Source of the DNA: JBBIVP01 sp037439705 [NCBI: bacterium]
GTDB lineage: Bacteria; JBBIVP01
Length of the DNA: 21,107 bases
Assembly: GCA_037439705.1 (NCBI GenBank)
Contig: JBBIVP010000011.1
Span: 1-21,107, forward strand
Direction: 5' to 3'
Part shown: in pieces, positions 13,906 through 21,107 of the stretch
How the letters are laid out: each line of letters starts with the position of its first letter
Position numbering within the stretch: the stretch's first letter is position 1
Program-made: the position numbers and the translations under genes
The notes under the pieces: model-generated
The model's input: only the letters and a program-made list of their open reading frames with translations
The model's database searches: none
What the model was told of the DNA's origin: nothing

Positions 13906-14678
13906 TTCTTCAATTCAATCCTTTCGGTTCCTCTTAAAACAGTTATTGATTCTATTTCTCCCGCACCGGTAATTTTATCAAAATCTTCAGCAGTTTCTAC
14001 CTCTTGAGAGTTTATCATAAGAATGATATCTCCCGGTCTTAAACCCATTTTTTCACCCTCGCCTCCCTCTTCTACTTCCGTAACAGCAAGTCCACCTTTT
14101 AATTCAAGAGCTTCCTTAACAAGGGGGTTCAATTCTTCAAGGAAGATTCCGAGTTTCTGGCTATATAAAACCTTTCCTTCCTCCTCTGGCACCTCCATAC
14201 CGCTTCTCTCTATTACATCCTCAACAACAAAAATTGGAGATTGAGTTCTCAGAGATAAGGCAATTGCATCAGAAGGTCTGGCATCAATTATCCAGCTTCC
14301 CTTTTTGCCTTTCAGATGAATTTCTGCATAAAAGGTAGAACCCTTTATGTCTGATATCACAACCTTTACCACTTTTATCTCAAGAGTATTAAGTATATTT
14401 TTCATCAAATCGTGTGTCATCGGCCTTGGGACCTCCACTTTTTCAAGCTCCATAGCAATTGCTCTTGCCTCAGCAAAACCTATCCAGATGGGAAGCCTTC
14501 TTGTCCCGCTCTTATCCTCAAGTAGGATCAAAGGATTTCCACTTCTATCAACGAAAACATTTTTTACTTCCATTTCAACAAAATGCCTTTTTTCTTCAGA
14601 ATTTTTACCAGTTACCTTACATCCGTAAGAACAACTAAAAAAAACTAAAAATATCGTTAACCCCTTCAACCACCTCAT
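13902..14678 (-). CDS. exported bifunctional-nuclease-domain (DUF151) protein with PDZ domain
   Basis: A 258-aa protein. Residues 1-20 form a signal peptide ([14 protein letters not shown]) with Cys16 and Cys20 near a possible but non-ideal lipobox, so it is exported and perhaps a lipoprotein. The BFN/DUF151 domain is at about 33-165: [21 protein letters not shown] and [14 protein letters not shown]-terminal PDZ domain is at about 190-258 ([20 protein letters not shown]). DUF151 proteins are usually cytoplasmic, and nuclease activity has been reported for plant members, so a periplasmic PDZ-linked form is notable. ATGA overlaps join it to talC and to the pyruvate-kinase-like gene. Confidence 0.87.
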   Translation of the reverse strand: MRWLKGLTIFLVFFSCSYGCKVTGKNSEEKRHFVEMEVKNVFVDRSGNPLILLEDKSGTRRLPIWIGFAEARAIAMELEKVEVPRPMTHDLMKNILNTLEIKVVKVVISDIKGSTFYAEIHLKGKKGSWIIDARPSDAIALSLRTQSPIFVVEDVIERSGMEVPEEEGKVLYSQKLGIFLEELNPLVKEALELKGGLAVTEVEEGGEGEKMGLRPGDIILMINSQEVETAEDFDKITGAGEIESITVLRGTERIELKK

Positions 14679-15322
14679 TTTTTCACCTTTTCCCTCCAGT
14701 CCTTCAAAAATTTCTCAAGTCCTATATCTGTAAGGGGATGTTTGAACATTTGCTCAAGAACCTTATAGGGAATTGTAGCAATGTGTGCTCCATAAAGTGC
14801 AGCCTCAAGGACATGAATTGGGTGTCTTATGCTCGCCACTATTATTTCTGTTTTAAATCCGTAATTTTGAATGATTTTAGAAATATCGGCAACAATCTCC
14901 ATTCCATAGTGGGAAATATCATCAAGCCTTCCTATAAAAGGACTAACATAGGTGGCACCTGCCTTCATCGCAAGAAGTGCCTGGAGCGGAGAAAATATAA
15001 GGGTCATATTTGTATTTATTCCATTCTCTGAAAGCCTTTTGACTGCTTTCAATCCGTCAGGTGTCATCGGAACCTTTACAACAATCTTTTCATTTATTTT
15101 AGCAATTCTTTTTGCCTCCTTCACCATCTCTTCAACAGTTGTAGAAACAACCTCCACACTTACAGGACCGTTCACAATTTTACAAATCTCTTTTATGATT
15201 TTTACCGGGTCGTCTCCTTCCTTCGCAAGAAGACTGGGATTTGTGGTAACTCCATCAAGAATCCCATATTCGTTTATCTTTCTTATCTCATCAAGGTTTG
15301 CGGTATCAATAAAAATTTTCAT
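14675..15322 (-). CDS. talC: transaldolase / fructose-6-phosphate aldolase (small TalC type)
   Basis: Class I aldolase of the small, FSA-like transaldolase group, 215 aa and single-domain. It works in the non-oxidative pentose phosphate pathway or splits fructose 6-phosphate. Motifs: [13 protein letters not shown] start, G-V-T-T-N-P-S-L-L (24-32), Schiff-base Lys83 in [16 protein letters not shown], and [15 protein letters not shown] (15333-15328) is 5 nt before the ATG and shares bases with the TAG stop of the outer-membrane protein gene. Transaldolase and FSA cannot be distinguished by inspection, but genomes with only this short form generally use it as transaldolase. Confidence 0.94.
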   Translation of the reverse strand: MKIFIDTANLDEIRKINEYGILDGVTTNPSLLAKEGDDPVKIIKEICKIVNGPVSVEVVSTTVEEMVKEAKRIAKINEKIVVKVPMTPDGLKAVKRLSENGINTNMTLIFSPLQALLAMKAGATYVSPFIGRLDDISHYGMEIVADISKIIQNYGFKTEIIVASIRHPIHVLEAALYGAHIATIPYKVLEQMFKHPLTDIGLEKFLKDWREKVKK

Positions 15323-15331
15323 AAATACCTC

Positions 15332-15967
15332 CTAAGGCGTAAATCCTACTCCAATATATATTGCATCCTTATCAAAATTGTGCATCTCAACTGTCATGAA
15401 AAGGGTTGGTGTGACGAAATAATCCATCCCAACTACAACTCCGAATAAATTACTTGCTGTATAACTATTTCCACCTGAAAAATCAAGCCAACTCTCTGAA
15501 ACGCTCAATCCACCGTACACATACAAATTAGCATATCTGTAAGAAATGGTTAAAAAGGATTGAAGTTCATAATAGTCAAGACTTTGTCCGTCTGAATTGT
15601 GCTGATATGCAAACTGTCCGTCAAGGTTCAAACTAACATAACTTCCAGAAGAAACAGAAAATTTTATTCCCGCACCGAACTTTGGTCCAAGTGGAGAATG
15701 AAAATTCTCTGCGTCAAATTTCATATCGCTGAATCCTCCAAATACATATCCACAAAACCATTTCTTAGGGGATATTCCCAGAAAGAGGTGACTTCCTATG
15801 GAAATAAACTCTGCATCATCAGAAACTTCCCTCCAGTTAAACGAAAGAAAAATTCCGCCTCTAAAAAGGTTATCTGTGAGGGTTGCGGTGCCTCCTGATT
15901 GAAAAGCATAAGAAAAAAGAGGTAATCCTGTGATCAAAATTACAAAATTTAGTATTTTCACATTCAT
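15332..15967 (-). CDS. predicted outer-membrane beta-barrel protein
   Basis: From the ATG at 15967 the product is 211 aa. It has a classical signal peptide (M-N-V-K-I-L-N-F-V-I-L-I-T-G-L-P-L-F-S-Y-A), then a body of alternating polar and aromatic strands rich in G/S/Y/F (V-Y-G-G-L-S-V-S, F-G-V-V-V-G-M-D-Y-F) ending in an amphipathic strand, Y-I-G-V-G-F-T-P. It resembles small 8-strand OmpA/OmpW-like barrels, but no named family is recognised. Longer starts exist at TTG 16006 and ATG 15994. The chosen ATG gives a clean signal peptide and has a promoter with its -10 seven nt away, so a leaderless mRNA is predicted. The gene leads the talC-BFN-cutA operon. Confidence 0.75.
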   Translation of the reverse strand: MNVKILNFVILITGLPLFSYAFQSGGTATLTDNLFRGGIFLSFNWREVSDDAEFISIGSHLFLGISPKKWFCGYVFGGFSDMKFDAENFHSPLGPKFGAGIKFSVSSGSYVSLNLDGQFAYQHNSDGQSLDYYELQSFLTISYRYANLYVYGGLSVSESWLDFSGGNSYTASNLFGVVVGMDYFVTPTLFMTVEMHNFDKDAIYIGVGFTP

Positions 15968-15974
15968 TTTTTGA

Positions 15975-16003
15975 TTTTTATCATTTCTCTCCATATTATT
16001 CAA
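15975..16003 (-). promoter_or_regulatory. promoter of the OMP-talC-cutA operon, leaderless
   Basis: Minus strand: TTGAAT (16003-15998), 17-nt spacer ending TGA, TAAAAA (15980-15975; TG-A makes it an extended -10), then 7 nt to the ATG at 15967. The -10 hexamer is imperfect, but the spacing matches the other leaderless starts in the window. Confidence 0.6.
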
Positions 16004-16037
16004 CAAAAATCTTCAATCAGGACATTATTGCGAAAAC

Positions 16038-16066
16038 TTGATAAAATTCCAGAAGTGAAATATAAA
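16038..16066 (+). promoter_or_regulatory. promoter of tRNA-Pro
   Basis: TTGATA (16038-16043), exactly 17 nt, TATAAA (16061-16066): both hexamers match the sigma-70-type consensus at five of six positions. The start is expected near 16073-16075, only one to three bases before the mature tRNA 5' end. Confidence 0.8.
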
Positions 16067-16075
16067 TAAAAAAGA

Positions 16076-16150
16076 CGGGGCGTGGCGCAGCCTGGTTAGC
16101 GCACTCGCTTGGGGTGCGAGTGGTCGGCCGTTCAAATCGGCTCGCCCCGA
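16076..16150 (+). tRNA. tRNA-Pro (anticodon GGG)
   Basis: A complete cloverleaf. The acceptor CGGGGCG (16076-16082) pairs with CGCCCCG (16143-16149) and starts with the C1:G72 pair typical of bacterial tRNA-Pro; the discriminator A is 16150. The D stem is GCGC/GCGC with GGTTA in the loop. The anticodon stem CTCGC/GCGAG encloses loop TTGGGGT, so the anticodon is GGG, reading CCC and CCU. The T loop is TTCAAAT, closed by GGCCG/CGGCT. CCA is not encoded (TGC follows), so it must be added enzymatically. The next ATG is only 10 nt away. Confidence 0.97.
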
Positions 16151-16160
16151 TGCTATTAAA

Positions 16161-17806
16161 ATGGAAGATAAATTAAAAAAATGCCTTGAAGAGTGGACAA
16201 AAAAGTACAGTGAAGGAAAAGAACTGAATAAACTATTTAAGAACCTTTCAGATATTGATATAAAACCACTATACACCCCACTTGAGGTTCAAAATTTAGA
16301 TTATATGAGGGACCTTGGATTTCCCGGGGAATACCCGTTCACGCGCGGAATTTACACCACAATGTACCGCGGGAGGCTCTGGACAATGAGGCAATTCTCA
16401 GGATTCGGGACAGCAGAAGATACAAAAGGTATCATTTTCTACTCTCTCAGGGACAAACAGGTCTCTCAGTCGCTTTTGATATGCCAACCATAATGGGGTA
16501 TGACTCCGACCATCCCAGAGCAAAAGGAGAGGTTGGAATATGCGGGGTAGCTGTTGACACCTTAAAAGATATGGAAATCCTTTTTGACGGAATTCCACTT
16601 GAGAAAATTACTACCTCAATGACAATAAATGCACCTGCAGCTATCCTTTTTGCGATGTACATCTCAGTGGCTGAAAACCAGGGAGCGGATATAAAAAAGG
16701 TAAGTGGAACCATTCAAAACGATATACTGAAGGAATACATTGCCCAGAAATCTTGGATATTTCCTCCTGAACCATCAATGAGAATAATTGTTAACATTTT
16801 TGAATATGCCTCAAAATATGTGCCTAAGTGGAATACAATTAGCATAAGCGGATATCACATAAGGGAAGCAGGCTCAACTGCTGTTCAGGAATTAGCATTC
16901 ACACTTGCGGACGGAATTGAATATGTTAGAGCCGGGATTAAAGCCGGACTTGATGTTGACGAATTTGCTCCCAGACTTTCATTCTTTTTCAACTGCCACA
17001 ACGATTTCTTTGAAGAAATTGCAAAATTTCGTGCTGCAAGAAGAATGTGGGCGAAAATAATGAAAGAAAAATTTAAGGCAAAAAATCCTCTGTCATGGCT
17101 TTTAAGATTTCATACCCAGACAGCAGGATGCACCCTTGTAGCACAGCAACCGATGAACAACATAATCAGGGTTACCTTACAGGCACTGGCAGCTATTCTT
17201 GGAGGAACACAATCCCTTCACACAAACTCTATGGATGAAACCCTCGCTCTTCCAACAGAACTCGCTGTAATGATTGCACTTAGAACCCAGCAAATAATAG
17301 CAGAAGAATCTGGAGTAACGAATACAATAGACCCACTTGGAGGAAGTTATTATGTAGAATATCTCACAAACAAAATGGAAGAAGAAGCCTGGAAATACAT
17401 TGACAAAATAGAGGAAATGGGAGGAATGATAAAGGCTATTGAAATTGGATTTCCTCAAAGGGAAATAGCAGATGCATCATACAGATATCAGAAAGAGGTA
17501 GAAGAGGGAAAGAGGGTTATAGTTGGCGTAAATAAATATCAAATTGAGGAAAAAATAGAGATTCCAATACTGAGAATTCCTCCTGAAGTTGAAGAAAGGC
17601 AGATAAGGAGTCTCCATCAGGTAAAGAAGGAAAGAAACAATGAACAGGTAAGAAGATGCCTTGATGAATTGAGACGGGCAGCGGAGGGAGATGAAAATTT
17701 AATGCCTTATATCTTCAACGCAGTAAAGGCTTATACTACTGAGGGAGAAATAATAAGCGCACTTAAAGAAGTATTTGGGGAATATAAAGACCCCGGAATT
17801 ATATAA
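16161..17806 (+). pseudogene. acyl-CoA mutase large subunit (methylmalonyl-CoA mutase family), frameshifted
   Basis: Catalytic barrel subunit of a B12-dependent acyl-CoA mutase; the B12-binding domain must be a separate small subunit, not seen here. The first frame ends the N-terminal block [30 protein letters not shown]. The -1 frame resumes at once as [14 protein letters not shown], then [26 protein letters not shown] and T-Q-S-L-H-T-N-S. The break is at A 16424-16427: one base, or four, is missing there. Restored length is about 549 aa, normal for this subunit. Phe in R-Q-F replaces the Tyr of classical methylmalonyl-CoA mutase (R-Q-Y), which resembles isobutyryl-type mutases, so substrate is uncertain. 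It may be a true pseudogene or a sequencing error. Confidence 0.9.
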
Positions 17807-17817
17807 CCCAAAAATTT

Positions 17818-19173
17818 ATGAAAATCTTACTTGTTAACCCATGGATACACGATTTTGCGGCCTTTGACCTCTGGAGTGCTCCCTTGGGATTGCTGGCCAT
17901 GAGTTCTTTTCTCAAATCCAATGGCATTGAAACGAAGCTCATAGACCTTACCGATGTATTCTTTGATGAAAATTTTTTAAATGAAACGCCATCAAAAATT
18001 CCAAAAAGAAAATTTGGAAAGGGACATTATGAAAAGACCGTAATTGAAAAACCAGGGGTTTTGAGCTGGTTCAGAAGAAAATTCAAGAGGTACGGAGTCC
18101 AGAAGGAGAAAGCAAAAAAGGCATTTGAAATCATAAAAAAAGACTTCCAGCCCGATTTTATAATGCTCTCTGTAAGGATGACCTACTGGTATACAGGAGG
18201 AATTGAAACAGTTGAAACAATAAGAAAAGTTTTTCCAAACACTCCAATAATCGCAGGAGGCACCTATGTAACCCTTCTTCCTGAACATGCAAAAAATAAT
18301 CTGAAATCCGATTTCATCGTCTGTGGTGAAATTGAAAAAAATATGAAACTCCTTTCACAAATAATTGGCAAAGACCTATTAAATCCTCCATCGTACATTC
18401 CAGACCTTTCCCTTTACAAAAAAAGAGACTTTGTGCCTGTAATTACATCAAAAGGATGTCCTTTCAGATGTTCATACTGTGCCTCGCCAATCCTCTTTAA
18501 ATTTCAGGAATTTGAAATTGAACAGGTGTTTGAATATATAACAATGTCCTCAGAAAAATTTGGAACATACGACTTGGTTTTTTATGACGATGCTTTTCTG
18601 TTTCACAGAGACAGAACAAAAAATCTGCTGAAGAAAATTGCGGACTCAAAAAAGAACTTTAATCTGCATTTTCCAAACGCCCTTCATGGCAGATTTATTG
18701 ATGAAGAAATTGCATTTCTCCTGAAATCTGCAGGAGCAAAAACTATTTTTATAGGTCTTGAATCAGCAGAGGAAGATTTTCAAAAGAAAAGCGGAGGAAA
18801 AATTTATAACGAAGAATTTGAAAAGGCTGTAAAAAATCTTCATAAAGCCGGTTTTAAACCAGCGGAAATAGGGGTGTATATAATGGCAGGACTTCCATTT
18901 CAAACAGCGGAAAGCGTTAAAAAGACGATTGAGTATGTATTTGATGTAGGAGCATATCCAAAAATAGTTGAATACTCACCCATTCCTCAAACTTCTATGT
19001 GGGAAGAAGCAGTGAAAATAAGTCCGTTTCCAATACAAGAAGAACCATTATTTCACAACAATACCATTCTTCCCTGCAGGTGGAAAGAATTTGATGAAGA
19101 AGATTTAGTTTTTCTTAAAAACTACATTCGGTCTTTTAAGGACAAAATTACTTGTCAAACTCCACTTTCTTAA
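17818..19173 (+). CDS. B12-binding-domain radical SAM protein
   Basis: A 451-aa class B-like radical SAM enzyme. An N-terminal cobalamin-binding-type Rossmann domain (about 1-190) begins M-K-I-L-L-V-N-P-W and has I-I-A-G-G-T-Y-V-T-L-L-P-E and F-I-V-C-G-E-I-E. It lacks the D-x-H-x-x-G lower ligand, as is usual for this class. The radical SAM barrel has the [4Fe-4S] motif C214-x3-C218-x2-C221 (K-G-C-P-F-R-C-S-Y-C), then F-Y-D-D-A-F-L-F, F-I-G-L-E-S-A-E and I-M-A-G-L-P-F-Q-T. Such enzymes methylate unreactive carbons or phosphinates, or form rings; the substrate is not predictable. It lies 11 nt after the mutase stop, so it is probably cotranscribed. Its 3' end overlaps the convergent PPDK gene. 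Confidence 0.92.
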   Translation: MKILLVNPWIHDFAAFDLWSAPLGLLAMSSFLKSNGIETKLIDLTDVFFDENFLNETPSKIPKRKFGKGHYEKTVIEKPGVLSWFRRKFKRYGVQKEKAKKAFEIIKKDFQPDFIMLSVRMTYWYTGGIETVETIRKVFPNTPIIAGGTYVTLLPEHAKNNLKSDFIVCGEIEKNMKLLSQIIGKDLLNPPSYIPDLSLYKKRDFVPVITSKGCPFRCSYCASPILFKFQEFEIEQVFEYITMSSEKFGTYDLVFYDDAFLFHRDRTKNLLKKIADSKKNFNLHFPNALHGRFIDEEIAFLLKSAGAKTIFIGLESAEEDFQKKSGGKIYNEEFEKAVKNLHKAGFKPAEIGVYIMAGLPFQTAESVKKTIEYVFDVGAYPKIVEYSPIPQTSMWEEAVKISPFPIQEEPLFHNNTILPCRWKEFDEEDLVFLKNYIRSFKDKITCQTPLS

Positions 19174-21107
19174 GTTTTTTCTTAACAACTGCCCTTGCAG
19201 CGGAAACCCTCGCAATGGGAACCCTGAACGGCGAACAGCTCACATAATCAAGTCCTAATTTTTCACATATCTCTATGGACTCCGGGTCTCCACCGTGCTC
19301 ACCACATATTCCAATTTTCAAGTCCTTTCTCGTTGAGCGCCCCTTCTCAACCGCTATTCTCATCAACTCAGCCACTCCATTGGAATCTATTGTTTGGAAT
19401 GGGTCAATTTTAAGAATGTTCTCGGGCTTTTCCTCATACTCCCTTCCGCAGTGGGGACATTTCAATTCCTTTGTAAGTTCTGTTCCACAATACCTGCATT
19501 TGGTAGATGTGGTCATATAAACCTGAATAAATTTCCCTGCATCATCCCTTGAATATCCGTATGTCATCTGGGTAAGGTCATTTGTACCGAATGAGAAGAA
19601 TTCAGCGTATTTAGCAATTTTATCAGCCGCCAGTGCTGCCCTTGGAATTTCAATCATTGTTCCAATTTTAAACTTTACCTTACATTTTTTCTCTCTGAAT
19701 ACCTCTTTCGCAACCTCCTCTATAAGAAACCTCTGATGCTTCATTTCCTCTTCTGACCCTATAAGTGGGACCATTATTTCTGGAACTGGATTTGCTCCAT
19801 CTATGTAAAGCTGGCAGGCTGCTTCAAAAATAGCCCTAACCTGCATCCTCGTGATTTCCGGATAAACAATTCCGAGCCTGCATCCTCTCAACCCCAGCAT
19901 CGGATTGAATTCATAAAGTTCTTCAACCCTGTTTAAAATTTCCTCCTTTTCTTTAACAATTTTTGAATCACCTCCTGTATGCTTGAGTTCAGTAATTTCT
20001 CTTATAAGCTCTTCCCTTTTTGGTAGAAACTCATGAAGAGGAGGGTCAAGAAGCCTTATGGTAACAGGAAGTCCATCCATAATCCTCAAAATCTCATAAA
20101 AATCTTCTTTTTGAAAAGGAAGGAGCTGTGCAAGATATTTTTCCCTTTCAGAAGTATTACTTGCCATAATCATCTTCTGCATTATTTCTATTCTTCCTTC
20201 CTGAAAGAACATGTGCTCTGTTCTGCAAAGCCCAATTCCCTCTGCTCCAAATTTCCTCGCTTTTTCTGCGTCCTCCGGTGTATCAGCATTTGTCCGAACA
20301 CCGAGCCTCCTTATTGAATCACACCATTTCATAAATGTACCAAATTCATTAGTAATAGCCGGGGATTCAGTAGGAATCTCTCCAAGATATACTTCTCCTG
20401 TTTCACCATTTATAGAAATAAATGTCCCTTCCTCAAGAACATTGCCATCCACTACAAGCCGCTTTCTTATCTCGTCTATTACCATCTCTTTATTGCTTAC
20501 CGATTTAGCACCAACAACACAGGGTTTCCCCCTATGTCTTGCTACAACCGCTGCATGAGATGTTGCACCACCCTTTGCTGTAAGAATTCCCGTCGCTGCT
20601 TCCATTCCATGAATATCATCAGGAGAGGTCTCTTTTCTTACAAGAATTATTTTTTCGTTTTTTAAAGAAAGTTCAACAGCCCTTGCTGGGTCAAAAACTA
20701 TCTTTCCAACTGCGGCTCCAGGAGAGGCTCCGAGCCCTCTTGCTATGAGCTTAAAGTTTTTCTCAGCCCCTCTTTTGAACACCGGATGAAGAAGTTGATT
20801 TATCTCAGAAGGGTCTATCCTCATTATTGCCTCTTCTTTTGTTATGAGTTTTTCATTGACCATATCCACTGCCATTTTAACTGCAGCTTTTGCTGTCCTT
20901 TTACCAACCCTTGTCTGAAGAAGGTAAAGATTCCCTTTCTCTATAGTAAATTCTATATCCTGCATATCCTTATAGTGCTTTTCTAATTTTTCAGCAATTT
21001 TTGATAGTTTTGCATATGCGTTGGGAAGAGTTTTCTGTAATTCAGTTATGGGGAGCGGATCCCTTACTCCCGCCACTACATCCTCGCCCTGAGCATTTGG
21101 CAGGTAT
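19148..21107 (-). CDS. ppdK: pyruvate, phosphate dikinase, 5' end outside the window, with cysteine insertion
   Basis: Interconverts pyruvate, ATP and Pi with PEP, AMP and PPi. The frame is open to the right edge (Y-L-P-N-A-Q-G-E-D-V-V-A-G-V-R), so the N-terminal ATP-grasp part of this roughly 900-aa enzyme lies outside. Numbered from a GTG codon at 21076, the phosphohistidine domain carries G-G-A-T-S-H-A-A-V (His174). The C-terminal PEP barrel has G-L-C-R-T-E-H-M-F, F-S-F-G-T-N-D-L-T-Q and the acid-base Cys in I-C-G-E-H-G-G. Between Y-S-R-D-D-A-G-K-F and I-D-P-F-Q-T-I-D is an insertion of roughly 25-30 residues holding C527-x2-C530-x9-C540-x2-C543, a zinc-ribbon pattern not expected in standard PPDK. 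The stop region overlaps the radical SAM gene on the other strand. Confidence 0.96.
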   Translation of the reverse strand, partial: YLPNAQGEDVVAGVRDPLPITELQKTLPNAYAKLSKIAEKLEKHYKDMQDIEFTIEKGNLYLLQTRVGKRTAKAAVKMAVDMVNEKLITKEEAIMRIDPSEINQLLHPVFKRGAEKNFKLIARGLGASPGAAVGKIVFDPARAVELSLKNEKIILVRKETSPDDIHGMEAATGILTAKGGATSHAAVVARHRGKPCVVGAKSVSNKEMVIDEIRKRLVVDGNVLEEGTFISINGETGEVYLGEIPTESPAITNEFGTFMKWCDSIRRLGVRTNADTPEDAEKARKFGAEGIGLCRTEHMFFQEGRIEIMQKMIMASNTSEREKYLAQLLPFQKEDFYEILRIMDGLPVTIRLLDPPLHEFLPKREELIREITELKHTGGDSKIVKEKEEILNRVEELYEFNPMLGLRGCRLGIVYPEITRMQVRAIFEAACQLYIDGANPVPEIMVPLIGSEEEMKHQRFLIEEVAKEVFREKKCKVKFKIGTMIEIPRAALAADKIAKYAEFFSFGTNDLTQMTYGYSRDDAGKFIQVYMTTSTKCRYCGTELTKELKCPHCGREYEEKPENILKIDPFQTIDSNGVAELMRIAVEKGRSTRKDLKIGICGEHGGDPESIEICEKLGLDYVSCSPFRVPIARVSAARAVVKKKLKKVEFDK

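Noticed and set aside
15968-16006. Longer starts for the outer-membrane protein (TTG 16006, ATG 15994)
   Set aside because: They put a polar segment before the signal peptide and overlap the likely promoter.
16152-16160. TGCTATTAA before the mutase ATG as an extended -10
   Set aside because: It would end one base before the ATG, so transcription would start inside the gene; the spacing does not fit the other leaderless starts.
1-21107. CRISPR arrays, IS elements, integrases, attachment sites or riboswitches
   Set aside because: No regularly spaced repeats, transposase or integrase motifs, or known riboswitch cores were seen by eye. The tRNA-Pro 3' end has no visible duplicated copy in the window.

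Overview
The window is AT-rich bacterial DNA. It carries mostly compact housekeeping operons, broken by two decaying mobile-type modules. A predicted outer-membrane beta-barrel protein, a probable lipoprotein, PilZ proteins and a tRNA without encoded CCA point to an uncultured, probably diderm (Gram-negative) bacterium. The phylum cannot be fixed from this sequence. Methionine synthase without its reactivation domain, a split B12-dependent acyl-CoA mutase and PPDK suggest anaerobic, B12-dependent metabolism; this is inference.

Layout. (1) 1-1834, minus: an M50 site-2-type protease, RF2 (prfB), and the first codons of a gene that runs off the left edge. (2) 1892-2705, minus: remains of an MntA/HepT nucleotidyltransferase-HEPN toxin-antitoxin pair. 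Frameshifts hit the catalytic motif of both partners. (3) 2789-4245, plus: an extended SDR/epimerase coupled to a small membrane protein. (4) 8744-4423, minus: a coupled operon of GerMN protein, MetH, a receiver lacking its phospho-Asp, and a tandem PilZ protein, then a small broken frame. (5) 8841-10654, plus: an LsrF-like class I aldolase and a zinc dehydrogenase. (6) 12965-10723, minus: a restriction-modification module with an intact methyltransferase, a frameshifted PD-(D/E)XK nuclease and a scrap of a second methyltransferase abutting cutA. (7) 15967-12953, minus: outer-membrane protein, TalC, secreted BFN-PDZ protein, pyruvate-kinase C-terminal-like protein, CutA; from talC to cutA each start overlaps the previous stop. 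(8) 16076-19173, plus: tRNA-Pro(GGG), a frameshifted acyl-CoA mutase large subunit, and a B12-binding radical SAM protein. (9) 21107-19148, minus: most of PPDK, with an unusual four-cysteine zinc-ribbon-like insertion.

Two patterns recur. First, five operon-leading genes (prfB, M50 protease, SDR, GerMN, OMP) have a promoter whose -10 hexamer ends 6-7 nt before the ATG, which predicts leaderless mRNAs. Internal genes instead use strong AGGAGG sites or ATGA/GTGA/TTGA overlaps. This correction moves several starts (M50 protease to 1834, OMP to 15967). Second, genes are interrupted by short indels, often in homopolymers, at 2010, 2386-2393, 2638-2649, 10955-10959, 16424-16427 and possibly 4612-4617. 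The toxin-antitoxin and R-M cases fit decay. The mutase case could equally be an assembly error.

The most noteworthy single observations are a probable AUA start codon for the PilZ gene, the cysteine insertion in PPDK, the Ser-for-Asp pseudo-receiver, and the tRNA sitting 10 nt ahead of the mutase ATG.
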